A DNA stretch of 64,000 nt, taken from positions 1 through 64,000 of the forward strand of contig CADAQX010000001.1 of the NCBI GenBank assembly GCA_902790215.1, written 5' to 3'. How positions within the stretch are numbered: the stretch's first letter is position 1; every line of letters starts with the position of its first letter. Origin of the DNA: an uncultured Bacteroidota bacterium (lineage in GTDB: Bacteria > Bacteroidota > Bacteroidia > Bacteroidales > P3). Both the position numbers and the translations under genes were made by a program. Positions 8,281-14,773 of the stretch are shown in pieces. The notes below the pieces were generated by a model, which was not told the DNA's origin, searched no databases, and saw only the letters and a list, made by a program, of their open reading frames with translations.

Positions 8281-9819
8281 TCACCATTTGAAGACATCCA
8301 GCGGCTTTTTGGGGCGGCGGTCGTCAATCCATTTGAAGTTGGCCAGCTGCTTCTTTTCAGCCTCGAGTTTGTCGAGCGGATAGGTGTTCATGTCCGGATT
8401 GCCCTTGGTCACCACGCGGTCGGGAGCCCTGTCCACGAAATAGATACGCATGTCCGACCCCAAGCCCACGTTGACACCAATCAGGCTTTTGCGGCCGTAG
8501 TTGTCCTCCTCGGTGAGGTAATAGACCATCTCGGCGTTGCCCAGCACATCGGCGTAGTCCGGCTCGCCCTCGACGAAATAGACCACCGCATTGCGGCCTT
8601 TCACCTGGTTGAATTTGTCCGGATCCACCTGCTCGATGCAGAAGATGTTGCTGTTCAGATACGCCCGCTTGGCGCCGTTGCTGTCGTGCTCGACGATGAT
8701 GGTGTCGGCCAGCGCCTGGTAATGCTCATACCAAACCACAGGCTCCTGATACATCCGCATCACCGAGTCGGCGGAGGAATAATACATCGAGTCGCACATG
8801 GCCTGCGCGTCGCCCCTGAAGACCTTCACATGCTTGTAGGCTTGCACCGAGCTGAGGTTGCGTGACGAGTCGGTGACGACGAAGATGCTGTCGGCATGCA
8901 GGTACATCGTGTCCGGCACAGCCAGCGTGTCCTCCTCGTCGCGGCTGACGAAGCGCACGAGGGCGCTGTCGGTGACGAAGGTGGTGTTGTTCTCCCGGCT
9001 GGTCTCGGCATAGCGGCTGGTGCTGATGATTTCGTTCACCGTGTCCCACATCACCACATTCCCGATAGCTTTGCCGAACTCGGTCTCCTCGTAATAGTGC
9101 AGCGTGTCGCACGTGATGTGCTTCTCGCCGTTGTGCACCTCCGAGGCCTTCATGGAATGGGCATAGCGCAGGTCGGTGTTGTAGGTGCCGTGCTCGCTAT
9201 ACATGGTGGCCGAGTCGGTGTAGATGTGCGTGGGGCTCCAGAAGCGGGCGATATGGGTGTTGGTGTTATAGGTCAGCGTGTCGGTCTCCAACCGCATGTT
9301 CGAGTCAATCAGGATTACAGAGTCGTAGATGTCAAACACTTTGGTGTCGGAGTTGTAGTACCCCTGACGGCTGGTGAGGCACTTGTCCTCGTTCACCGTT
9401 TTGCCCCAGCTGTCATATACGGCCGTCGAAGAATAGCGGTCGTACTGCAGGTGGTCGGACTTGAGAATCGTCTTGCCGTCAATCAGTTTCACCGTGTCGT
9501 CCCAGATGTCGAGCACACGGGTCATGCCGTCATAGTAGAGCTGGTCGCCATAGATCGTGGTGGTGTCCGAAATCTCGATTTTGATATGTCCGAAAGCCGT
9601 GAAGTCGTTCAGCACCGTGTTCAGCAATGCCGAATCGGCGTGCAGCACCATACCCTCGTGGACGGCCCTCACGCGCTGGTAAAGAATCCACACGTCGGCA
9701 TCCGACGGGTCGCGTGTGCCCATTCCCGCCTCATACGTGATAAGCTTCTGCGACCAAGCAGGCACAGCCGCCAACAGCATCAGCAGCAAAACCACTCGTT
9801 TCAAGACATTTAGTTTCAT
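8281..9819 (-). CDS. OstA-like protein (LptA/OstA-type periplasmic protein)
   Basis: A 512-residue secreted protein with an N-terminal signal sequence ending near AVPAWSQ. It consists of repeated beta-strand motifs such as YGDQLYYDG, LKSDHLQYD and LETDTLTY, the OstA/LptA jellyroll pattern of proteins that bind lipopolysaccharide during transport to the outer membrane. I chose the ATG at 9819 because the promoter element at 9841-9850 lies just upstream; the longer reading frame begins on the far side of that promoter. The gene is monocistronic or leads the grpE-dnaJ group. Family membership is good. Whether it is the main LptA or an accessory OstA-like protein cannot be decided from this sequence. 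Confidence 0.82.
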   Translation of the reverse strand: MKLNVLKRVVLLLMLLAAVPAWSQKLITYEAGMGTRDPSDADVWILYQRVRAVHEGMVLHADSALLNTVLNDFTAFGHIKIEISDTTTIYGDQLYYDGMTRVLDIWDDTVKLIDGKTILKSDHLQYDRYSSTAVYDSWGKTVNEDKCLTSRQGYYNSDTKVFDIYDSVILIDSNMRLETDTLTYNTNTHIARFWSPTHIYTDSATMYSEHGTYNTDLRYAHSMKASEVHNGEKHITCDTLHYYEETEFGKAIGNVVMWDTVNEIISTSRYAETSRENNTTFVTDSALVRFVSRDEEDTLAVPDTMYLHADSIFVVTDSSRNLSSVQAYKHVKVFRGDAQAMCDSMYYSSADSVMRMYQEPVVWYEHYQALADTIIVEHDSNGAKRAYLNSNIFCIEQVDPDKFNQVKGRNAVVYFVEGEPDYADVLGNAEMVYYLTEEDNYGRKSLIGVNVGLGSDMRIYFVDRAPDRVVTKGNPDMNTYPLDKLEAEKKQLANFKWIDDRRPKKPLDVFKW

Positions 9820-9840
9820 TCTTTGCAGCATCTTCAAAAC

Positions 9841-9850
9841 TGCAAAGATA
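9841..9850 (-). promoter_or_regulatory. Bacteroidota -7 promoter element for the OstA-like gene
   Basis: On the minus strand this reads TATCTTTGCA, matching TAnnTTTGC, about 22 bases before the chosen ATG at 9819. It is back to back with the plus-strand promoter block at 9905-9956. Confidence 0.7.
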
Positions 9851-9904
9851 CGAAACATTTTTCACACAGCCTCTTTTTTTCATCAACAAATCATCAACTC
9901 TGTC

Positions 9905-9956
9905 AGGATTTCTTTTTTTCTTGCTATGTCGGGAAAAAGTTGTAATTTTGCAAACT
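9905..9956 (+). promoter_or_regulatory. Recurrent island promoter block, copy 1
   Basis: AGGATTTCTTTTTTTCTTG leads into GTCGGGAAAAAGTTGTAATTTTGCA, with the -7 element TAATTTTGC at 9943-9951. Near-identical blocks occur at 11791, 12199 and 12944, each before an independent small module. Confidence 0.75.
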
Positions 9957-9966
9957 GAAACAGGAA

Positions 9967-10281
9967 ATGCCAATGCATAGCACACAAGACATAATAACAC
10001 TACTGGGTGGTTTCTTGCCCTATGCAAGAGACCGGTACGGTATCACCCGTTTGGGAGTGTTTGGTTCTGTGGCACGAGGAGAACAGACCGAAGGCAGCGA
10101 CGTGGATGTGTGTTATGAAGGGCGTGCCCTTTCGTTGCTTACTCTCGACATGCTGCAATGTGAGCTCGAAGAGCTATTAAAGTGTCCTGTCGATGCCGTG
10201 AGGGTGTGCGACAACATGAACCCCGCACTCCTCGCCCAGATAAGAAAGGAGGGACTATATGTACGACACAGATATTCATGA
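9967..10281 (+). CDS. mntA: MntA-type nucleotidyltransferase antitoxin
   Basis: A 104-residue minimal nucleotidyltransferase. The signature GSVARGEQTEGSDVDV fits GS-x10-DxD, and a third acidic residue lies in CPVDAV. In characterised MntA/HepT systems the MNT protein adds nucleotides to a tyrosine of the HEPN RNase and silences it. Here the partner reading frame, which starts inside the end of this gene, is cut short after 46 codons, so the antitoxin may be stranded. The ATG 15 bases after the -7 element is used; a second in-frame ATG lies two codons downstream. The family is certain. The current biological role is doubtful because the toxin is degraded. Confidence 0.88.
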   Translation: MPMHSTQDIITLLGGFLPYARDRYGITRLGVFGSVARGEQTEGSDVDVCYEGRALSLLTLDMLQCELEELLKCPVDAVRVCDNMNPALLAQIRKEGLYVRHRYS

Positions 10282-10399
10282 AAAAGTATGTATAGTATCG
10301 ACAGAACAACTCATAATGGTGAAATATCGTCTGATGGTAGTATTCCTTCAGTTGTATTCATGTCCGGCAAACAGGGATGCACTCCAATTATTATATTAA
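10259..10399 (+). pseudogene. Remnant of a HepT-type HEPN toxin gene
   Basis: A 46-codon frame starts at an ATG overlapping the end of mntA, exactly where hepT normally starts. It begins MYDTDIHEKV and contains YSCPANRDAL, which resembles the SPxxRDxLDSI segment of HepT proteins, then stops. The catalytic Rx4HxY region is missing, so no functional HEPN RNase can be made. The assignment rests on position and short sequence similarity only. Confidence 0.5.
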
Positions 10400-10472
10400 A
10401 ATTACTTTTAATACAATATATTCTACAATATGACGTTTTTATAAACAAATAATTTTGACAAAGAGTAATATT

Positions 10473-10802
10473 ATGGCAACAGACAATCAAATAACTTTTA
10501 AGTACAAGTTTCCTGAAACTTATAATCCCGTTTATGTCAATGGGGCTCATGGTGGAATTAATGTTCAAGGAGAGATTATTGCCAATTTCTATATGGAGCG
10601 TACACCTCTTCCGAACAAAGTCACTAATAATCTAAATACTGATGGTTCCTTGAGTGATGTTGTTTCTATCTTACCAGAGGATACGAGTCATTCGTTAGTA
10701 CGATATGTACAGACAGGAGTTGTAATGAATCTTGTAACAGCCAAACAACTACGAGATTGGTTGAATAAACAGATAGCAATCTTAGAAGGAGAAAACAAAT
10801 GA
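10473..10802 (+). CDS. DUF3467-like small protein, first gene of an unassigned cassette
   Basis: A 109-residue protein from the ATG at 10473. A TTG at 10455 would add six residues. The pattern ITFKYKFPETYNPVYVNGA, then GEIIANFYMER and a C-terminal helix VTAKQLRDWLNKQIAILE, resembles DUF3467, a family of small proteins of unknown role; this match is from memory and moderate. No signal peptide is present. Its stop overlaps the ATG of the next gene, and that gene overlaps the third, so the three are tightly coupled. Composition is AT-rich. It lies in an island of toxin-antitoxin-type genes, which suggests a conflict-related role, but nothing in the sequence proves that. Confidence 0.65.
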   Translation: MATDNQITFKYKFPETYNPVYVNGAHGGINVQGEIIANFYMERTPLPNKVTNNLNTDGSLSDVVSILPEDTSHSLVRYVQTGVVMNLVTAKQLRDWLNKQIAILEGENK

Positions 10803-11314
10803 ATAATTCTTCTTTTTTTCACATCCTTCCTACTGTCACAGCAGTTGCTATGTCGTTTGGCTCTGAGTTATGGTCATCACAATCAGATACACAAACGTTC
10901 TTAAATTCATACACTAATATTGAACATAGTAATTCCAAACACAGTCCACAAGAAGCAACTTCGACAATAAGTATTAATTGGTATAATGCATCTCGTCTAA
11001 AAGACAACTATTTAAGATTACTAAAAATAAGTTCATTAGAAAACAATTGGGATGGATATGGGGCAAAGTCCATCCCCAAAATTGTAATTGAAAGAGTAAA
11101 AAAGTTACTTTATGAACTTCCAGAAGGAGCTAAGTTGTTCCCAACAAGTCGAAGCTCAGTTCAGTTAGAATACCACTTGGGCGAAAATAAATTTTTTGAA
11201 CTTGAAGTGTTCTCCGGCTCCTATTTTCTTTATTGGATTGACAAAGATCGTTCTTTTGAGAATAGAGTATATAAAAGAGAAATAAAGCAACAACTAAAAA
11301 TGTTTCTTTCATAA
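10799..11314 (+). CDS. Unknown protein with NWDGYGA motif, second gene of the cassette
   Basis: A 171-residue protein whose ATG overlaps the stop of the preceding gene. The N-terminal stretch, about 60 residues, is polar and poorly structured, and only its first 20 residues are somewhat hydrophobic. The core reads LENNWDGYGAKSIP, followed by a helix VIERVKKLL, then FPTSRSSVQLEYH and FFELEVFSGSYFLYW. The WDGYGA-x-PI pattern recurs in small uncharacterised proteins from mobile regions, but I know of no assigned function. The beta-rich C-terminal half might bind a ligand or partner. Its stop and the next ATG share one base (TAATG), so all three cassette genes are probably translated as one unit. 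Confidence 0.65.
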   Translation: MNNSSFFHILPTVTAVAMSFGSELWSSQSDTQTFLNSYTNIEHSNSKHSPQEATSTISINWYNASRLKDNYLRLLKISSLENNWDGYGAKSIPKIVIERVKKLLYELPEGAKLFPTSRSSVQLEYHLGENKFFELEVFSGSYFLYWIDKDRSFENRVYKREIKQQLKMFLS

Positions 11315-11685
11315 TGGAAGATACTATTGGAAAAGATGAATTCCTCTATCGTGGCATACACGAGATATGGATAGCCAAAGAGGATAATAATCGTATTTCT
11401 TCTGCTGCTTTTAAGCAAGCATCGGGATGTTCTGTAGACCGAGACGGAGGACGGAAAAAGGAAGATTGTATATCTCGCCTACTCAGATTAAAGGATTTTG
11501 GAGCTGTTTGCCGTATTGTTAATTATGAAGTAGTTCAAAGCGGTGCAGTCGCTGTATATTGTCCATCAAAAACAAACATATATCACACAGAAATCAGAGA
11601 CTCCCCCGAGAAAATAGAAATAAGTTCGAATAAGAAACTTCACTATTTGGTACAGCATTCTGAGATTGTTTTTGTTAAGACATAA
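11314..11685 (+). CDS. Unknown protein with RISSAAFK / SVDRDGGR motifs, third gene of the cassette
   Basis: A 123-residue protein with FLYRGIHEIWI near the N-terminus, NRISSAAFKQASGCSVDRDG at about residues 26-45, then GRKKEDCISRLL. The arginine in YRGIH and the invariant-looking SVDRDGGR resemble the compact active sites of small RES- or ADP-ribosyltransferase-like toxins, but this is only a visual impression. No membrane segment is present. It closes the three-gene cassette. The next recognisable signal is the promoter block at 11791. If the cassette is a toxin-antitoxin or defence unit, this is the most enzyme-like member. Confidence 0.65.
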   Translation: MEDTIGKDEFLYRGIHEIWIAKEDNNRISSAAFKQASGCSVDRDGGRKKEDCISRLLRLKDFGAVCRIVNYEVVQSGAVAVYCPSKTNIYHTEIRDSPEKIEISSNKKLHYLVQHSEIVFVKT

Positions 11686-11790
11686 TGCTTTTTGCAATTG
11701 AATAGTAACTATACATCAAAAAAACAGAATATGTAATATATCAAAATATCATATTGAATCAACCACCCATTTGTCCACTACAGCCCTTGC

Positions 11791-11857
11791 TGCCTTCGAG
11801 CTGGCGGGGATTTCTTTTTCTTGCCACGTCGGGAAAAATGTGTATCTTTGCAAACTT
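11791..11857 (+). promoter_or_regulatory. Recurrent terminator-promoter block, copy 2
   Basis: A hairpin (TGCTGCC, loop TTCGA, GCTGGCGGGG) runs into a T-rich tract and then GTCGGGAAAAATGTGTATCTTTGCA, with the -7 element at 11843-11851. It ends the three-gene cassette and starts the next gene 17 bases later, where AAGGAGAT gives an unusually good ribosome-binding site. Confidence 0.75.
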
Positions 11858-11873
11858 AAAGGAGATATGTATA

Positions 11874-12140
11874 ATGAGTACCTCAACGTATAGTAATCCG
11901 GCAATGAACAATCTTTGGAACTACATTCAAGGATTGTCACTTTCTGCCAGTGACCGCCAATGGCTTGCCGATAGGCTCGTGGAAGGTGCAGAAGTAAAGC
12001 AGATAGCAAAATCCGAGAAAGATCTGGTATTCCCACACTTCGAAGACAGCTATGTACCATCGGAAAGTCTTTTATCCTTGGTGTTGGGACCTCTGCCTGA
12101 AGGGTTCGACATCGACAAAGATGCAAGAATCCGAATGTAA
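11874..12140 (+). CDS. Orphan antitoxin-like protein
   Basis: The 88-residue protein starts at the ATG at 11874, placed after the -7 element and AAGGAGAT. An upstream in-frame ATG at 11754 lies before the promoter and is rejected. The segment LSLSASDRQWLADRLVEGAE matches the helix that opens many small Bacteroidota antitoxins, where SxxDRxWLxxRL is common. The C-terminal half, rich in Glu, Asp and Pro, would be the flexible toxin-binding part. No toxin gene follows: only 58 bases separate it from the next terminator-promoter block. It may be a solitary antitoxin or the remnant of a lost pair. The family name is uncertain. Confidence 0.55.
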   Translation: MSTSTYSNPAMNNLWNYIQGLSLSASDRQWLADRLVEGAEVKQIAKSEKDLVFPHFEDSYVPSESLLSLVLGPLPEGFDIDKDARIRM

Positions 12141-12198
12141 TATTGTTCAAAGTTAATAACTCTCAAAAACACAAATTAGTCCGAAGAAAAAATAACAA

Positions 12199-12281
12199 TT
12201 TCTTCATCCCCTTTCCTGCTGACTTTTTGGCTAGCGGGATTTTTTTCTTTTTATGTCGGGAAAAAGTTGTAATTTTGCATT
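12199..12281 (+). promoter_or_regulatory. Recurrent terminator-promoter block, copy 3
   Basis: TTTCTTCATCCCCTTTCCTG leads to a GC hairpin, a run of T, and GTCGGGAAAAAGTTGTAATT with the -7 element TAATTTTGC at 12270-12278. It is almost identical to copy 4 over about 80 bases, too long for a promoter consensus alone. Confidence 0.8.
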
Positions 12282-12298
12282 TTAAAAGGAATAGAACT

Positions 12299-12595
12299 AT
12301 GGACAGTCAATTGGTCAAACAGATAGGTGATTACTTCGCCACGCAGCCGGTTCAGCGGGCGTGGGTGTTTGGCTCATATGCCCGAGGGGAGCAGCGTGAG
12401 GATAGCGACATCGATATTCTTGTGGCTTTCGACCCTAAAGTTGGACTGTTCAAGTATGCCGCAATCTATACCGACCTCAAAGAACTGCTTGGCCGAGAAG
12501 TGGATCTTGTGCAGGAAGGTGCACTCAAGCCCTATGCTGCCGCTACAGCCGACCGCGACAAAATATTAATCTATGAGAGACCCACGTCGCAATAA
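12299..12595 (+). CDS. mntA: MntA-type nucleotidyltransferase antitoxin
   Basis: The 98-residue nucleotidyltransferase starts at the ATG at 12299, 20 bases after the -7 element; a longer in-frame start at 12143 lies before the promoter and is rejected. GSYARGEQREDSDIDI satisfies GS-x10-DxD, and the third Asp is in EVDLVQ. It belongs with the HEPN protein encoded next, whose start overlaps the last 23 bases of this gene. In the characterised family, MntA modifies HepT with AMP groups and neutralises its RNase activity. This pair appears intact, unlike the one at 9967. The two MntA proteins differ clearly in sequence, so this is not a recent local duplication. Confidence 0.9.
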   Translation: MDSQLVKQIGDYFATQPVQRAWVFGSYARGEQREDSDIDILVAFDPKVGLFKYAAIYTDLKELLGREVDLVQEGALKPYAAATADRDKILIYERPTSQ

Positions 12596-12914
12596 GGATT
12601 TGCTTGGCAATATGGTCGAGGCTATCGATTATGCTCTTGAGTTTGCCAAAGGATATGACTATGATACCTTTTTGGTCGACAAGAAGACCTATTTTGCAGT
12701 AGTGAAAAACATGGAAATTGTTGGAGAGGCCGCATATCAACTTACTATTGAATTCCGTGACAGCCACCCTGCGACACCATGGAAAGTCATCATCAACATG
12801 CGGCATATTTTGGTACATGGCTATGCCGACATCATCCCCTCTGTATTATGGCAGACTTTGACTGATGATTTAGAGCCTTTAAAAGAACAACTACTTTCAT
12901 ACATGAATGAATAA
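12573..12914 (+). CDS. hepT: HepT-type HEPN RNase toxin
   Basis: A 113-residue helical protein of the DUF86/HepT family. The diagnostic motif is RHILVHGY near residue 77, which is R-x4-H-x-Y: the Arg and His form the RNase site, and the Tyr is the residue modified by MntA in studied systems. The central VKNMEIVGEAAYQLT and AIDYALEFAK helices are also typical. Its start overlaps the antitoxin gene. It should cleave RNA when free and be held inactive by its partner, either as a plasmid- or island-stabilising module or as phage defence. Family and motif are clear. Activity in this strain is inferred. Confidence 0.9.
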   Translation: MRDPRRNKDLLGNMVEAIDYALEFAKGYDYDTFLVDKKTYFAVVKNMEIVGEAAYQLTIEFRDSHPATPWKVIINMRHILVHGYADIIPSVLWQTLTDDLEPLKEQLLSYMNE

Positions 12915-12943
12915 ATGACATAAGTAATTAAGCTAACCGCTCA

Positions 12944-13025
12944 TTTCTTCATCCCCTTTCCTGCTAGCTTTTGGGCTGGCGGGATTTTTTTCTTTTTATG
13001 TCGGGAAAAAGTTGTAATTTTGCAT
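12944..13025 (+). promoter_or_regulatory. Recurrent terminator-promoter block, copy 4
   Basis: This block has the same sequence plan as copy 3: CTGCTAGC, loop, GCTGGCGGG, run of T, then GTCGGGAAAAAGTTGTAATT and the -7 element TAATTTTGC at 13015-13023. Unlike the other copies, no start codon of a plausible gene follows for over 300 bases; the transcript would be the structured RNA below. Confidence 0.8.
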
Positions 13026-13029
13026 CGTC

Positions 13030-13296
13030 AAACACCCCGAAGCCCGCAAGGGCAAAGGGGTGGGCGACAGGACATATAGATAAGACGTTGTAACGGCGTT
13101 TATCTGCGGCTAACCGAATCTCGCAAATTCGAACTTGATACCGCAATAACGCAATGTTCAATGTCCATGGTTGGGCATATAGTGTTCTACTATATACCGT
13201 CAGCGTGGGCTTCGGCATTGCTTATTCTGTATCAAGGGCAATGCGAGAGCCTGGTTAGCGGGATAAGCAAAGTGGCAGATTCCCGCGCTCTTTTTA
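13030..13296 (+). ncRNA. Probable structured non-coding RNA (about 265 nt)
   Basis: A strong promoter (13015-13023) is followed by sequence without a credible ORF but with consecutive helices. P1 is CACCCC (13033) with GGGGTG (to 13062), enclosing GCCC-GCAA-GGGC, a GNRA tetraloop. P2 is GATAA/TTATC (13079-13104). P3 is TGCGG/CCGCA (13105-13145), enclosing CGAAT/ATTCG. P4 is ATATAGT/ACTATAT (13177-13195). P5 is GGCT plus GCATTGC with GCAATGC plus AGCC (13208-13251). P6 is GCGGGA/TCCCGC (13258-13286), followed by GCTCTTTTTAT, a terminator. It is not tmRNA, RNase P RNA or SRP RNA by their signature sequences. It could be an independent small RNA, an RNA antitoxin, or a leader controlling the ORF at 13381; another hairpin (GAGGTG/CACCTC, 13317-13343) lies between them. 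Folding was done by eye. Confidence 0.65.
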
Positions 13297-13380
13297 TATG
13301 TACGTTTACACCATATGAGGTGTTTCCCGGGAATCAGCACCTCCTAAACAGTTGTGCCCGACACGTATCAGGGATATAGT

Positions 13381-14037
13381 ATGATTAGCAATATATGGAA
13401 ACCGGATTCTATACTAAAGGTGAACACCAGAAATTGCGGCCATTTTAGAAGTTTGAGTGGCACTATGATTTCAATGGAGGAATTAAAACGACTAATTGTT
13501 TCTCAGATTAAGACGAACAATATTCAATATTTAAGTGCAAGTGGTCAGGCTGTTGGAGTAGATGGGTCTGATATCAATTATTCAGATGCCACCTATCTTT
13601 ACCTTGTTATAGATAATCCAACGTGTGTGACTGGTGAGAATATAGTTGCCTGGCAGTATAGGAAGATGTATGGAGCAAAATTTTACAGTATGGATTTCTG
13701 CTCAAAAACAGATTTCGATTTATTAGTTGCTAAGAGAAACGAAAGTTCAATAGGGGTTTTAAAGTTTGAAAACCATTGTAGGAAGCAAGTATTTTTACGA
13801 GAAATACAGAAAATAGTACCATTTAAGATTGGACTGTCGGAATTGGAGGAAGACATCAAAAAAACCATTCCCGACATAAGTACGGATTGTCAATCAACCA
13901 ACAAAACAATCTCCTTTGAAACCAAATTAATAACTGTAAAAAGGCATCATATCTATGTCGATGGCAAGGTTTCAAAGCGTGGCAGTAAGTTCATTATTAT
14001 AAATCCCCATCATAGGACTGCGAAAAAATCATTATAA
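13381..14037 (+). CDS. Unknown protein downstream of the structured RNA
   Basis: A 218-residue protein, AT-rich, with no family I recognise. I chose the ATG at 13381; ATG codons at 13354 and 13468 are in frame and possible. The middle contains YLYLVIDNPTCVTGENIVAW and AKFYSMDFCSKTDFDLLVAK, which read as alternating beta strands, then a helical section, and a basic C-terminal tail with VKRHHIYVDGK. No signal peptide or membrane helix is present, so it is probably cytoplasmic. The preceding 330 bases are structured RNA, so expression may be controlled by that RNA or read through its terminator. Three small membrane proteins follow on the same strand. Confidence 0.6.
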   Translation: MISNIWKPDSILKVNTRNCGHFRSLSGTMISMEELKRLIVSQIKTNNIQYLSASGQAVGVDGSDINYSDATYLYLVIDNPTCVTGENIVAWQYRKMYGAKFYSMDFCSKTDFDLLVAKRNESSIGVLKFENHCRKQVFLREIQKIVPFKIGLSELEEDIKKTIPDISTDCQSTNKTISFETKLITVKRHHIYVDGKVSKRGSKFIIINPHHRTAKKSL

Positions 14038-14080
14038 CAAAATATTATTTATATGTCAGAATATTAATAATTTATCTTCA

Positions 14081-14395
14081 ATGAAAAAACTGTCACTATT
14101 TATAGGGATTCTCACGTTTTCATTCAACAAATTATTGGCACAACAGTGGGTTTGGGACGAAATATACGAAGAACAGCATGCCTCACCACGATCGGAAGAA
14201 CCATCATTGGGGTATATCATACTTGGCTTGATTATTCTTGTCGCGATTATCTTTGTGATTGGGTTACTCATTAACTTGTTCAAAAAACATAAGGAAGGCA
14301 TCATGGATTTGTTGTCAGATTTTGAAGGTTGTGGCTGTTTTTTAATTATCTTTGGAGTAGTCGCATTCCTTGCCCTAATAGGTATAATCAATTAA
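14081..14395 (+). CDS. Small membrane protein, unknown
   Basis: A 104-residue protein with an N-terminal signal-like segment ending near KLLAQQ, a short acidic exposed stretch, and two hydrophobic helices, YIILGLIILVAIIFVIGLL and FLIIFGVVAFLALIGI, separated by a loop with charged residues and CGC. It is the first of three short AT-rich membrane-protein genes spaced 12-21 bases apart, so they are probably one transcript. The family was not recognised. Hydrophobicity and spacing support it as a real gene. Confidence 0.6.
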   Translation: MKKLSLFIGILTFSFNKLLAQQWVWDEIYEEQHASPRSEEPSLGYIILGLIILVAIIFVIGLLINLFKKHKEGIMDLLSDFEGCGCFLIIFGVVAFLALIGIIN

Positions 14396-14407
14396 ATAGA
14401 AACAGAT

Positions 14408-14752
14408 ATGAAAAAGATTATGAATGTATTAACCGTAGCCACACCATTTATCTCTGTGGCCGCCCTTATTGGATGTGTTGTTCTTTCATTTGCTTGCATA
14501 ACAATGAACAACAAGTTAAAAGAAACAAAAGTATCAATAACTAATTATGCTTCAGATCCTTTTTTTCTCAAGACAAATGACAAATATTATTCCTTGCGTG
14601 GTATTATTAATCATCACGAGCAACAAATAAATCAATTAAGGAATAATATATCTAATTTTCAAAGAGATTTAAATAGATCTAATAGTTTTCTGCAAGATTA
14701 TAATACAGCAAAATTTTTCGATGACGATTGGCCAATGAAACAAAATTATTAA
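14408..14752 (+). CDS. Small protein with one membrane helix and a coiled coil
   Basis: A 114-residue protein. A hydrophobic segment TPFISVAALIGCVVLSFACI at about residues 12-31 should anchor it. The rest is polar, with a likely coiled coil around HHEQQINQLRNNISNFQRDL. The C-terminal tail DFDDDWPMKQ-like region is acidic. It lies 12 bases after the preceding membrane-protein gene and 21 bases before the next. The family was not recognised. Phage spanin or holin-like roles cannot be excluded, but there is no specific evidence for them. Confidence 0.55.
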   Translation: MKKIMNVLTVATPFISVAALIGCVVLSFACITMNNKLKETKVSITNYASDPFFLKTNDKYYSLRGIINHHEQQINQLRNNISNFQRDLNRSNSFLQDYNTAKFFDDDWPMKQNY

Positions 14753-14773
14753 AATACAATAATTAGGACTACA

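Noticed and set aside
13161..13379. 72-codon frame inside the structured RNA region
   Set aside because: It runs through the hairpins and the terminator of the proposed RNA, has no supported start, and its residues look random. It would become interesting only if conserved as protein.
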